12,611 bases of DNA, taken from the NCBI GenBank assembly GCA_964384675.1, contig CAYLNK010000192.1:1-12611 (forward strand), read 5' to 3'. The stretch comes from CAYLNK01 sp964384675. GTDB lineage: Bacteria > Acidobacteriota > Thermoanaerobaculia > UBA5066. Below are positions 6,104 to 12,611 of this stretch, piece by piece. Both the position numbers and the translations under genes were made by a program. Every line of letters starts with the position of its first letter. Position 1 is the stretch's first letter. The notes beneath the pieces are model-generated. The model was not told where the DNA came from. It ran no database searches and saw only the letters and a list, made by a program, of their open reading frames with translations.

Positions 6104-7056
6104 GCCTCCAGGCGTCCGAGGCGGCGCGCGTCCTCGTGGTGGAGGACGAGGCGCTCCACCGGCAGACCCTGGAGGAGACCCTCCGTTCGGCCGGCTACCT
6201 CGTCGAAACCGCGGGAGACGGCCAGGAGGGGCTCGAGAAGGTGCGCTCGGTCCGTCCCGACGTCATCGTCACCGACTGGATCATGCCCCGCCTGGACGGG
6301 GTCTCTCTGTGCCGGCTCGTGAAGGCGAACGAGGCGCTTCGCTCGACGTACGTCGTGATCCTCTCGAGCCGCGGGGAGAGCGCCGAGAAGGTGACCGGGC
6401 TCGACTTCGGGGCCGACGACTACCTGGTCAAGCCGGTCGACGCCAACGAGCTCCTCGCCCGGGTACGGGCGGGGCTCCGGCTCCAGCGGGCGCTCGCCGA
6501 GCTGGCGGCCAAGAACGAGCTGCTCGAGCGGCTCGCCCTGACCGATCCCCTGACCCAGCTCGCGAACCGCCGGGCCTTCGAGGAGTCCCTGCGGGCCGAG
6601 GCGTCGCGCACGTTCCGGCACTGCCAGCCGCTGTCGCTCCTCTACCTCGACCTCGACCGATTCAAGGACGTCAACGATCGGCACGGGCACACCGCGGGAG
6701 ACGAGGTCCTGATGGGCTTCGCCGACCTCCTGCGGAAGGCCGCCCGCCGCGGGGACGTCGTCGCCCGGATCGGCGGAGAGGAGTTCGCGGTGCTCCTCCC
6801 GCACACCGACAGGCAGCAGGCCGGCCGGGCCGCGGAACGGATCCGCAAGGCGACCGAGTCGACCCCGCTCGGGGCGCGGCGGATCGTCGTGACCGTCTCG
6901 ATCGGGGCGGCGGTCTTCGCGGGAAGCTCGCTGGAGGACATCCCGGCCTTCGTGGCGGACGCCGACGGCGCGCTCTATCGGGCGAAGGCCGAGGGCCGCA
7001 ACCGGGTCGTTGCCTCGGAGGGTGTAGCCCCGGGGGGACGCTCCTTCAAAGGATAG
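6100..7056 (+). CDS. Response regulator with GGDEF output (diguanylate cyclase, PleD/WspR-like)
   Basis: The enzyme joins two GTP molecules into the second messenger c-di-GMP, usually after phosphorylation-driven dimerisation. Residues 10-125 are a receiver: acidic residues Glu15-Asp16, phosphoacceptor Asp59 in VTDWIMPRLDG, Ser89, and Lys111 in LVKPVD. A short helix (126-147) links to the GGDEF domain, which begins with LTDPLTQLANRRAF. It has the metal-binding LDLDRFKDVND segment (Asp184 area), and its active-site signature GGEEF lies at 225-229, a catalytically accepted variant. The inhibitory I-site RxxD is present as RRGD (216-219), exactly five residues before GGEEF, so product feedback is expected. 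The length (318) is normal for a single-receiver cyclase; PleD itself has two receivers. Coupling by ATGA overlap to the separate receiver upstream could supply the second receiver in trans. The tail after 303 is short and disordered. Confidence 0.95.
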   Translation: MSLQASEAARVLVVEDEALHRQTLEETLRSAGYLVETAGDGQEGLEKVRSVRPDVIVTDWIMPRLDGVSLCRLVKANEALRSTYVVILSSRGESAEKVTGLDFGADDYLVKPVDANELLARVRAGLRLQRALAELAAKNELLERLALTDPLTQLANRRAFEESLRAEASRTFRHCQPLSLLYLDLDRFKDVNDRHGHTAGDEVLMGFADLLRKAARRGDVVARIGGEEFAVLLPHTDRQQAGRAAERIRKATESTPLGARRIVVTVSIGAAVFAGSSLEDIPAFVADADGALYRAKAEGRNRVVASEGVAPGGRSFKG

Positions 7057-7059
7057 ACG

Positions 7060-7080
7060 GGTCCGGAAACTTTCCGGACC
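7060..7080. terminator. Near-perfect 21-bp dyad between cyclase and exporter genes
   Basis: The arms GGTCCGGAAA (7060-7069) and TTTCCGGACC (7071-7080) are exact reverse complements around one central C. The dyad sits 4 bases after the cyclase stop and 38 bases before the exporter ribosome site. As RNA it would form a 7-8 bp GC stem with an AAACTTT-like loop, suiting termination of the signalling operon, although no T-tract follows. As DNA its size and symmetry equally suit an operator for a dimeric repressor of the exporter operon. The dyad is certain; its role is not. Confidence 0.45.
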
Positions 7081-7118
7081 GCTCTGCCGTAGTTACGACG
7101 CTGCTGGTTCGGGGTATC

Positions 7119-7125
7119 GGAGGAG
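7119..7125 (+). promoter_or_regulatory. Strong ribosome binding site of the adaptor gene
   Basis: GGAGGAG, a near-full anti-16S match, lies 9 bases before ATG 7135. It is one of the best such sites in the window and fixes the start. Confidence 0.75.
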
Positions 7126-7134
7126 CTTTCGTCC

Positions 7135-8415
7135 ATGAGCACACGGGTCAAAGTGGTCATCGGCCTCGTCATCGTCGTCCTCCTGGGAGCGGTCTACGCC
7201 GCGTCGGTGGCGTCGAAGGACAAGAACCTCGCCAGGGTCTCGACCGCCAAGGTCGGCAAGGCCGACCTCGTCAGCACGGTGAGCTGCAACGGCCGGGTCC
7301 AGGCGATGACGAAGGTCGACATCTCGTCCCAGGTAATGGGGCAGATCGTCAACCTCGCCGTCCGCGAGGGGGACGTCGTGAAGAAGGGGGACTTCCTCCT
7401 CCAGATCGACAAGGCCCAGTACGACGCGACGACGCGGGCGCAGCAGAGCGGCCTCGAGGCGCTCTTCGCACAGCGCGAGTCGGACCGGGCCACACGCATG
7501 CAGGCCGAGCGGGACCACGACCGCGAGAAGAAGAACTTCGACGCCCGCATCTCCTCCGAGCAGGTCCTCCAGAAGGCCAGGCTCGCCCTGGACGCCGCAC
7601 GCGCCCAGGAGCAGGCGACCGAGCGCCGCATCGAGCAGGCGCGGGCGACGCTGGCCGCCAACCAGGACTCGCTGAGCAAGACCACGCTCACCTCGCCGAT
7701 CGCGGGGGTCGTCACGTCGCGGCCGGTGGAGGCGGGCGAGAACGCCATGATCGGCACGATGAACAACCCCGGCACGGTCCTCCTGACGGTCTCCGACATG
7801 TCGATCGTCGAGGCCCAGATGGAGGTCGACGAGACCGACATCCCCCACGTCAGGGTGGGGCAGAAGGCGAAGATCACGATCGACGCCTTCCCGGACAAGA
7901 AGTACGACGGGCTCGTCACCGAGATCAGCGGCAGCCCCATCACCAAGTCGGCCCTCGGCACCGACGCCTCCGCCGTGAACTTCAAGGTGAAGGTGAAGAT
8001 CGTCGACCCGCCCACCGCGATCCGGCCCGGCTTCTCGGTCTCCGGCCTCATCGAGACCGACCGCCGCCCCGGCGCGCTGGCGATCCCGCTCCCGGCCCTG
8101 GTGATGGCCGACGAGTCGACGCTGAAGCGCCCCGAGAAGGGGAAGAAGCCGGAGCCGACGCCGACGCCCGAGCCGAAGACCGGGGACGAGAAGAAGAAGG
8201 AAGTCGAAGGGGTCTTCGTGGTGAAGGCGGGCGCCGTCGAGTTCCGCAAGGTGAAGACCGGCATCACGGCCGACCTGAGCGCCGAGGTGATCGAGGGGCT
8301 GACCGAGGGCGAGGAGATCGTCACCGGGCCGTTCAAGGCGCTCCGCTCGCTCCGGATCGGGGACAAGGTGAAGGTCGACAACAGCGGCCCGCGGGACGAG
8401 GCGAAGAAGGGCTAG
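7135..8415 (+). CDS. Periplasmic adaptor of a MacA/HlyD-type exporter
   Basis: The 426-residue membrane-fusion protein should bridge inner-membrane permeases to an outer-membrane channel. One membrane segment (about 6-23) anchors it with the bulk in the periplasm. Two biotinyl-lipoyl half-motifs (about 60-93, with VKKGDFLLQIDK; and 184-222, with TSPIAGVV) flank a helical hairpin (94-183) rich in Ala, Glu, Gln and Arg that should reach toward the channel. A beta-barrel region (about 225-310) includes the VDETDIPHVRVGQ and FPDKKYDG segments. A membrane-proximal domain follows (359-415). A charged, proline-rich insert at about 331-358 (PEPTPTPEPK and KKKE) interrupts the end of the barrel/membrane-proximal region and looks disordered. 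The order adaptor, permease, permease supports an ABC (MacAB/DevBC-like) exporter and not an RND pump. No outer-membrane channel gene is in the window. The substrate cannot be predicted. Confidence 0.92.
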   Translation: MSTRVKVVIGLVIVVLLGAVYAASVASKDKNLARVSTAKVGKADLVSTVSCNGRVQAMTKVDISSQVMGQIVNLAVREGDVVKKGDFLLQIDKAQYDATTRAQQSGLEALFAQRESDRATRMQAERDHDREKKNFDARISSEQVLQKARLALDAARAQEQATERRIEQARATLAANQDSLSKTTLTSPIAGVVTSRPVEAGENAMIGTMNNPGTVLLTVSDMSIVEAQMEVDETDIPHVRVGQKAKITIDAFPDKKYDGLVTEISGSPITKSALGTDASAVNFKVKVKIVDPPTAIRPGFSVSGLIETDRRPGALAIPLPALVMADESTLKRPEKGKKPEPTPTPEPKTGDEKKKEVEGVFVVKAGAVEFRKVKTGITADLSAEVIEGLTEGEEIVTGPFKALRSLRIGDKVKVDNSGPRDEAKKG

Positions 8416-8430
8416 GCGGGTGAGCGACGC

Positions 8431-8436
8431 AGGAGG
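8431..8436 (+). promoter_or_regulatory. Ribosome binding site fixing a GTG start
   Basis: AGGAGG lies 6 bases before GTG 8443. The perfect core and ideal spacing support the GTG as the true start even though the window's other genes mostly use ATG. Confidence 0.75.
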
Positions 8437-8442
8437 GGTGCC

Positions 8443-9663
8443 GTGTTCGTCGGCGAGCTGATCCGGGTCGCCTGGCGCGCCATCTCCGCGCACAAGCTCC
8501 GCTCGTTCCTCACCCTCCTGGGCGTCATCATCGGTGTGATGACGGTGGTGGCGGTGGTGGCCATCATCTCCGGCCTCAACAACTACGTCGCGACCAAGCT
8601 CTTCACCCTCTCGCCGGACGTCTACGCCGTCACCCGCTTCGGGATCATCCTCACCCGCGAGGAGTTCCTCGCGGCGCTCAAGCGGAAGCGGATCGAGAAG
8701 CGCGAGATCGACCAGGTCGTCCGGATGTCGAAGACCGCTCAGATGGTGGGCGAGGAGTCGGGGACGCTGCGGGCCGTCAAGTACCGGGACAAGCGCGTGC
8801 CGGACGTGCAGATCACCGGCGCGACCGCGAACGTGGCCGACCTGCGCAACCTCGACATAGACCTCGGCCGCTTCTACACCGAGACGGAGAACGTCCACCG
8901 CGCCAACGTCGCCGTGATCGGGACCGAGGTGCGCGACGAGCTGTTCCCGCGGCTCGACCCGATCGGACGCACCATCACCATCGGGGGCACGCCGTTCCAG
9001 GTGATCGGGCTCCTCGTCAAGCAGGGCTCGGCGTTCGGGCAGAGCCAGGACAACATCGTCTACATCCCGCGCCAGACGCTGCTGAAGGCGTTCGGCGCGA
9101 ACCGGAACGTCTCGCTCTACATCAAGGCGAGGGGCGGCGTGCCGGGCGTCCCGGCCTCGCAGGACGAGATCCGGACCATCTTCCGGGCCTTGCGGCACAT
9201 CCCTCCGAACGGACCCGATCCGGTCTCGTTCGTGACGGCCGAGGCGATCCAGGCCGTCTGGCGCTCCATCTCCGCGGGCGCCTTCGCGCTCCTGGTCTTC
9301 ATCAGCGGGATCTCGCTCGTCGTCGGCGCCATCGTGATCGCCAACATCATGCTGGTCTCGGTCATCGAGCGGACCAAGGAGATCGGGCTGCGGCTCGCGC
9401 TCGGCGCCAGGAAGCGGGAGATACGCCGGCAGTTCCTGCTGGAGGCCGCGCTCCTGGCGCTCGGCGGCGGGACCTTCGGCGTGCTGATGGGCTGGATCAT
9501 CGCGTACTGCGTCGACGCCTTCACGCCGCTCCCGGCCCTGGTCTCACCCATGCTGATCCTCTCCGGGCTCGTCCTCGCGACCCTCACCGGCGTGATCGCC
9601 GGGGTGTTCCCCGCCATCAAGGCGAGCCGCCTCCCCCCGATCGAAGCCCTCCGGTACGAATAG
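8443..9663 (+). CDS. ABC exporter permease, MacB/FtsX type (first copy)
   Basis: The 406-residue protein has the four-segment MacB permease layout. A cytoplasmic N-terminal helix (AWRAISAHKLRSFLT) precedes TM1 (about 22-44), a large periplasmic core (45-270) and three C-terminal membrane segments (about 279-305, 332-358 and 370-392). The ERTKEIGLRLALGARKREI segment (309-327) is the family's cytoplasmic coupling helix that contacts the ATPase, and the protein ends in the family tail PPIEALRYE. No nucleotide-binding domain is attached, so a separate ATPase must serve it. It starts at GTG 8443 behind a strong AGGAGG site, 27 bp after the adaptor gene, and is followed after 10 bp by a related permease. 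The two probably form a heterodimer. Transport substrate is unknown; relatives move peptides, lipoproteins, macrolides or toxins out of the inner membrane or periplasm. Confidence 0.93.
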   Translation: MFVGELIRVAWRAISAHKLRSFLTLLGVIIGVMTVVAVVAIISGLNNYVATKLFTLSPDVYAVTRFGIILTREEFLAALKRKRIEKREIDQVVRMSKTAQMVGEESGTLRAVKYRDKRVPDVQITGATANVADLRNLDIDLGRFYTETENVHRANVAVIGTEVRDELFPRLDPIGRTITIGGTPFQVIGLLVKQGSAFGQSQDNIVYIPRQTLLKAFGANRNVSLYIKARGGVPGVPASQDEIRTIFRALRHIPPNGPDPVSFVTAEAIQAVWRSISAGAFALLVFISGISLVVGAIVIANIMLVSVIERTKEIGLRLALGARKREIRRQFLLEAALLALGGGTFGVLMGWIIAYCVDAFTPLPALVSPMLILSGLVLATLTGVIAGVFPAIKASRLPPIEALRYE

Positions 9664-9673
9664 GGAGAGCGAA

Positions 9674-10948
9674 ATGGTCGTCCGCCTGCTCGACTCCTTC
9701 CGCCGCGCCGTCGTGGAGAACCTCCGCTTCGCGCGGATCGCCCTCGTCGCGCACAAGCTGCGGGCGTTCCTCACCGTGGTCGGCATCGTGATCGGTGTCT
9801 GGACCGTCATCGCCATGGTGGCGCTCGTCACCGGCTTCCAGCGCTCCACCAACGACTCGTTCTCGTCGTTCGGCACCACGCTCGTGCAGTTCCAGAAGTT
9901 CGAGCCGCGCTTCGGCGGCGGGCGGCGGATCTCGGAGGAAGAGAGGAAGCGGCGGGACCTGACGATCGAGGACGCCGAGGCGATCGAACGGCTCAGCCCG
10001 TCGATCCGCGCCGTCTCGCCGGAGAGGTACTACTGGGGCGTCACGAAGGTGCAGGGGAACGGCAACGAGGCCAGCGCCCCCACGGTCGCGGGCGGGAACC
10101 AGAACTACGCCATCTGCAACAACTGGACGATCAAGGACGGACGCAACCTGACCGAGATCGACGTGGCGCACGCCACCGACGTGGCGCTCCTCGGCACGGA
10201 CGTCGTCGAATCGCTCTTCAAGGGGAAGGACCCGCTCGGGCAGCCGATCACGGTGAACGGGCGCCGCTTCACCGTCATGGGCGTCTTCGACAAGAAGGGC
10301 GGCGCGTTCGGCGGGAACCCGGACAACATCGTGGTCATCCCGATCAGCTCGTTCGACAAGCACTTCCCGGAGATCGTCAACTCGCACGGCGACACCATCC
10401 ACATCGCCACGATCCCGCGCTCGCCCGAGCTGATCCAGCAGGCGATCGAGGAGGGGACGAACGTCCTGCGGGCCCGGCGCAAGGTGCCGTTCGACAAGCC
10501 GAACGACTTCGCCATCTTCACGGCCGAGAAGATGATCCAGCAGATGACCGCGGTGACCAGCGCCATCTCCGGCGTGATGCTGCTGATCGCGGCGATCGCG
10601 CTCGTGGTGGGCGGCGTCGGCGTCATGAACATCATGCTGGTCTCGGTGACGGAGCGGACCAAGGAGATCGGCCTGCGCAAGTCGGTCGGGGCCCTGCGGC
10701 GCGACATCACGCTCCAGTTCCTGACCGAGGCGATGACCCTGACCGGCATCGGCGGCGCGATCGGTGTGGGCCTCGGGCTCCTGACCGCGATCGTCGTGCG
10801 CAACGTCTCGCCCCTCCAGGCCGACACGCCGCTCTGGAGCGTCTTCCTCGGCCTGGGCGTCAGCATCTCGATCGGGCTCTTCTTCGGCATCTATCCGGCC
10901 GTGAAGGCGGCAAAGCTCGATCCCATCGAGGCCCTGCGCTTCGAATAG
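9674..10948 (+). CDS. ABC exporter permease, MacB/FtsX type (second copy)
   Basis: The 424-residue paralogue of the preceding gene has the same plan: an amphipathic start, TM1 (about 30-53), a periplasmic core (54-290), and C-terminal segments (about 297-325, 350-375 and 387-410). Its coupling segment ERTKEIGLRKSVGALRRDI (327-345) is intact, and it ends in KLDPIEALRFE. The AFGGNPDNIVVIP segment in the core corresponds to AFGQSQDNIVYIP in the first permease, which shows their common origin. There is no ATPase domain. Its ribosome site GGGAG (9663-9667) overlaps the upstream stop codon, so the pair is tightly coupled and likely made in equal amounts as a heterodimer. An extra copy of its C-terminal coding sequence lies downstream at 10992-11030. 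Confidence 0.93.
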   Translation: MVVRLLDSFRRAVVENLRFARIALVAHKLRAFLTVVGIVIGVWTVIAMVALVTGFQRSTNDSFSSFGTTLVQFQKFEPRFGGGRRISEEERKRRDLTIEDAEAIERLSPSIRAVSPERYYWGVTKVQGNGNEASAPTVAGGNQNYAICNNWTIKDGRNLTEIDVAHATDVALLGTDVVESLFKGKDPLGQPITVNGRRFTVMGVFDKKGGAFGGNPDNIVVIPISSFDKHFPEIVNSHGDTIHIATIPRSPELIQQAIEEGTNVLRARRKVPFDKPNDFAIFTAEKMIQQMTAVTSAISGVMLLIAAIALVVGGVGVMNIMLVSVTERTKEIGLRKSVGALRRDITLQFLTEAMTLTGIGGAIGVGLGLLTAIVVRNVSPLQADTPLWSVFLGLGVSISIGLFFGIYPAVKAAKLDPIEALRFE

Positions 10949-10963
10949 CCGGAAGCCGGGGGT

Positions 10964-10992
10964 CCAGGGGGCGGGCGAATGCCGCCCCCTGG
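10964..10992. terminator. Strong hairpin between convergent genes
   Basis: CCAGGGGGCGG (10964-10974) and CCGCCCCCTGG (10982-10992) form a perfect 11-bp GC stem with a 7-base loop, GCGAATG. It starts 16 bases after the second permease stop and lies 45 bases beyond the convergent membrane-protein stop, so it could terminate both. No T-tract is present on either strand. Confidence 0.55.
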
Positions 10993-11030
10993 CAGCGCTG
11001 GACCCGATCGAGGCCCTGCGCTTCGAATAG
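10992..11030 (+). pseudogene. Remnant of a MacB-type permease C-terminus
   Basis: Twelve codons plus TAG encode AALDPIEALRFE, almost the same as the end of the second permease (AAKLDPIEALRFE). The last 30 bases match 10919-10948 at 28 positions, including an exact run of 24 bases through the stop codon. The offset is 82 bp. No start or upstream permease sequence accompanies it. It is best read as the leftover tail of a deleted third permease, or as a slipped partial duplication of the second one. Confidence 0.7.
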
Positions 11031-11036
11031 GCGGAG

Positions 11037-12611
11037 TCACTCCCGCTCGAGCGCCACGACGAAGACTCCGAACCGCCCGTCCACCTTGGGCCAGGCGTCC
11101 ACGGTCAGCCGGAGCAGCCCGTCCCGGCCCGGGTCGGACGGCCCGACCGCGATCGGGATCGCCGTCGTGGCCGAGATCTCCCGCTCCAGGGCCTGCGCGG
11201 CCCACGTCAGGCGAACCCGCACCGGGCCGGGCCGCGGTAGCGTGACGACCAGCCGGTAGGAGCCCGTCGAGACCGGCGCCAGGAAGGTCCCGCCTTCCCC
11301 GCTCGTCCAGCGGCCCCGGAACGTCCGGCCGTCGGCCCCCACCTCCTCCGGGGGGAGGAAGTCCCACGCCAGGGTGTCGGGTGATCCCAGATCGACGCGA
11401 TCGACGAGCGGCATCGCGTCCTGCGGGACCCGGTACGCGATCGAGAGCCCGGACGACTGGGCGAAGACCGGGAAGCCGAGCGAGGCGGCGCGGGCGCGAA
11501 ACGGATCGACGTCGGGCGTGACCACGAAAGTGACTCCCCAGCGGTGGCGAAGGAGCGCCGCCGCGGCCGCGGTGGGCATCGGCGTGGCCTCCCGTCCGTC
11601 GAGGAGGGGCCCGAGCACCGGGTCGGCGAGGCGCACCCGGTGGCTCCGCGGCGGCGTCCGCGACAGGTAGCCGAGCGTCTGCGGGCGCGCGTGGCGCAGC
11701 TGGCGGATCAGCGCGGCGGCCCCGGGGTCGAGGTCGAGGACGTTGCCCGGCACTCCGGACTCCGCGATCGCCACCATCGCGCCGTCGGGAGGGGTGAAGG
11801 GCCAGACGGAGACGCCGGGGTCCCGGGGGGCGTACTCGATCGCCAGGGCGAGCGCGGCGGCTGCGAACGCGCCCCTCCGGCCCGCCGCGAGAAGGCGCTC
11901 GGCGGCGAGGGCGGAGCCCAGGGCGAGCGGCAGGTAGGCCAGCAGCAGGAAGCGGTTGACGCAGCCCCCCAGCTTCAGCGCCGGGAACGCCGCCTCGAGC
12001 CACGCGTACGGAAGCCGGACGTCGAGAAGGCGATCGAAGACGCGCGGCTGCGGCCCGAGCGCGAGGACGAGCGCGAGGGACCCTGCCACGCACGCCCCGA
12101 CGAAGAGCGCGGGCCGAGGCCCCTTCCGGAGCGCCACGCCGGTGAGCAGCAGGGGTACGAGTCCGAGGTACGCCGGTCCCTCCGCCGCGTTCTGGTGGTT
12201 CCGCTCGGTGAGCCCCTTCGTCAGGGCCGAGACGACCTGGAGGCGCGACGGGATCACCAGGGACGTGCACGCGGCCGAGCACCAGCGCGACTCGTGTCCC
12301 TCGACGGGCTCCTCGGCGATCTCGCGGCGGAGGGCGAGCGCCGACGGCAGCGTCGAGGCGAGCGCGATCGCGGCGACCAGCCCCAGCGCCGCCGTGGTTC
12401 CGCCGCGGGCCGGACCCGGAACGAGGAGAGCGATCGACACGGCGCCCGCCGCCAGCGCCCCGAGGAGGGCGAGGTACCAGTCCGTGTACGCGAGGGCCAC
12501 GAGCGCCGAGGCCGCGACGGCGACGCCCGGCAGCCGCCGCGCGCCGCGGCGTGAGGCCGAGAGCCAGAGCCCCTCGAGAGCCAGCGCGACCCACCCGACC
12601 CCGAGGAGGTT
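11037..12611 (-). CDS. Multi-pass membrane protein, YfhO/GT-C-like (5' end outside window)
   Basis: The minus-strand frame stays open from the window edge to TGA at 11039-11037, giving at least 524 residues. A GTG at 12500 could act as a start, but the 37 open codons before it read as membrane protein (NLLGVGWVALALEGLWL), so the true start is probably beyond the edge. The N-terminal half has several Ala/Leu/Val-rich membrane segments. The NRFLLLAYLPLALGSALAAERLL stretch is typical of the last membrane helices of YfhO-like and GT-C type glycosyltransferases. The C-terminal half is soluble and probably periplasmic: LRHRWGVTFVVTPDV, then a beta-rich region with YRLVVTLPRPGPVRVRLTW that resembles a carbohydrate-binding-like sandwich. 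The catalytic acidic loops of GT-C enzymes would lie in the missing N-terminus, so enzymatic function cannot be judged. It is convergent with the exporter operon and is not part of it. Confidence 0.8.
   Translation of the reverse strand, partial: NLLGVGWVALALEGLWLSASRRGARRLPGVAVAASALVALAYTDWYLALLGALAAGAVSIALLVPGPARGGTTAALGLVAAIALASTLPSALALRREIAEEPVEGHESRWCSAACTSLVIPSRLQVVSALTKGLTERNHQNAAEGPAYLGLVPLLLTGVALRKGPRPALFVGACVAGSLALVLALGPQPRVFDRLLDVRLPYAWLEAAFPALKLGGCVNRFLLLAYLPLALGSALAAERLLAAGRRGAFAAAALALAIEYAPRDPGVSVWPFTPPDGAMVAIAESGVPGNVLDLDPGAAALIRQLRHARPQTLGYLSRTPPRSHRVRLADPVLGPLLDGREATPMPTAAAAALLRHRWGVTFVVTPDVDPFRARAASLGFPVFAQSSGLSIAYRVPQDAMPLVDRVDLGSPDTLAWDFLPPEEVGADGRTFRGRWTSGEGGTFLAPVSTGSYRLVVTLPRPGPVRVRLTWAAQALEREISATTAIPIAVGPSDPGRDGLLRLTVDAWPKVDGRFGVFVVALERE

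Noticed and set aside
6309..8423. Long plus-strand frame (704 codons) across the cyclase and adaptor genes
   Set aside because: It is an out-of-frame reading rich in Arg/Pro/Gly that crosses a hairpin and two real gene boundaries.
7093..9198. Very long minus-strand open frame (701 codons) opposite the adaptor and permease genes
   Set aside because: It is a shadow frame: low-complexity Arg/Leu/Asp/His-rich product, no recognisable domains, and it crosses two well-supported plus-strand genes.
10891..12594. Second minus-strand frame (567 codons) over the YfhO-like gene
   Set aside because: Its product is Arg/Pro/Gly-rich and lacks membrane segments, whereas the other frame has a coherent multi-pass membrane protein.

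Overview
The window is uniformly GC-rich (roughly two thirds G+C by eye), and its coding strands show strong G/C bias at third codon positions. Several genes imply a Gram-negative envelope: a lipoprotein, an outer-membrane beta-barrel with a terminal phenylalanine, and a periplasmic adaptor of the HlyD/MacA type. The gene styles (PD40 propellers fused to an Omp85-like barrel, MacB-type permeases, YfhO-like membrane proteins) fit Acidobacteriota or a neighbouring phylum best. That is an inference from gene style, not a proof.

Layout. Bases 1-412 (minus) are the first 137 codons of dprA, the DNA-uptake/recombination mediator, cut by the window edge. A short divergent gap with a 10-bp palindrome and a TATAAT box separates it from a tightly packed three-gene plus-strand envelope operon (440-4476). 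That operon encodes a TPR lipoprotein, a secreted CsgG/LpoB-like protein, and a 964-residue protein joining a zinc metallopeptidase, a TolB-like propeller and an Omp85-type outer-membrane barrel. Then comes tRNA-Ser(GCT) (4525-4618), a 189-bp spacer holding tRNA 3'-end fragments and hairpins, a minus-strand secreted VanX/DdpX-type D-Ala-D-Ala dipeptidase (4808-5491) and tRNA-Ser(TGA) (5564-5651).

A two-gene signalling unit follows (5684-7056). It encodes a stand-alone receiver with a long loop after its phosphoacceptor and, with an ATGA overlap, a receiver-GGDEF diguanylate cyclase with intact active and inhibitory sites. After a near-perfect 21-bp dyad there is an exporter operon (7135-10948): a MacA/HlyD-type adaptor and two MacB/FtsX-type permeases, with no ATPase gene in the window. 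Just behind the second permease lie a strong hairpin and a 39-bp remnant of another permease C-terminus. The window ends with a convergent, 5'-truncated multi-pass membrane protein (11037-12611, minus) resembling YfhO/GT-C type proteins.

The strongest candidates for something unusual are the peptidase-propeller-Omp85 fusion with its two co-transcribed partners, the tRNA-Ser 3'-end debris between the two tRNA genes, and the permease C-terminal remnant. I do not see CRISPR arrays, insertion sequences, phage genes or a recognisable defence system.
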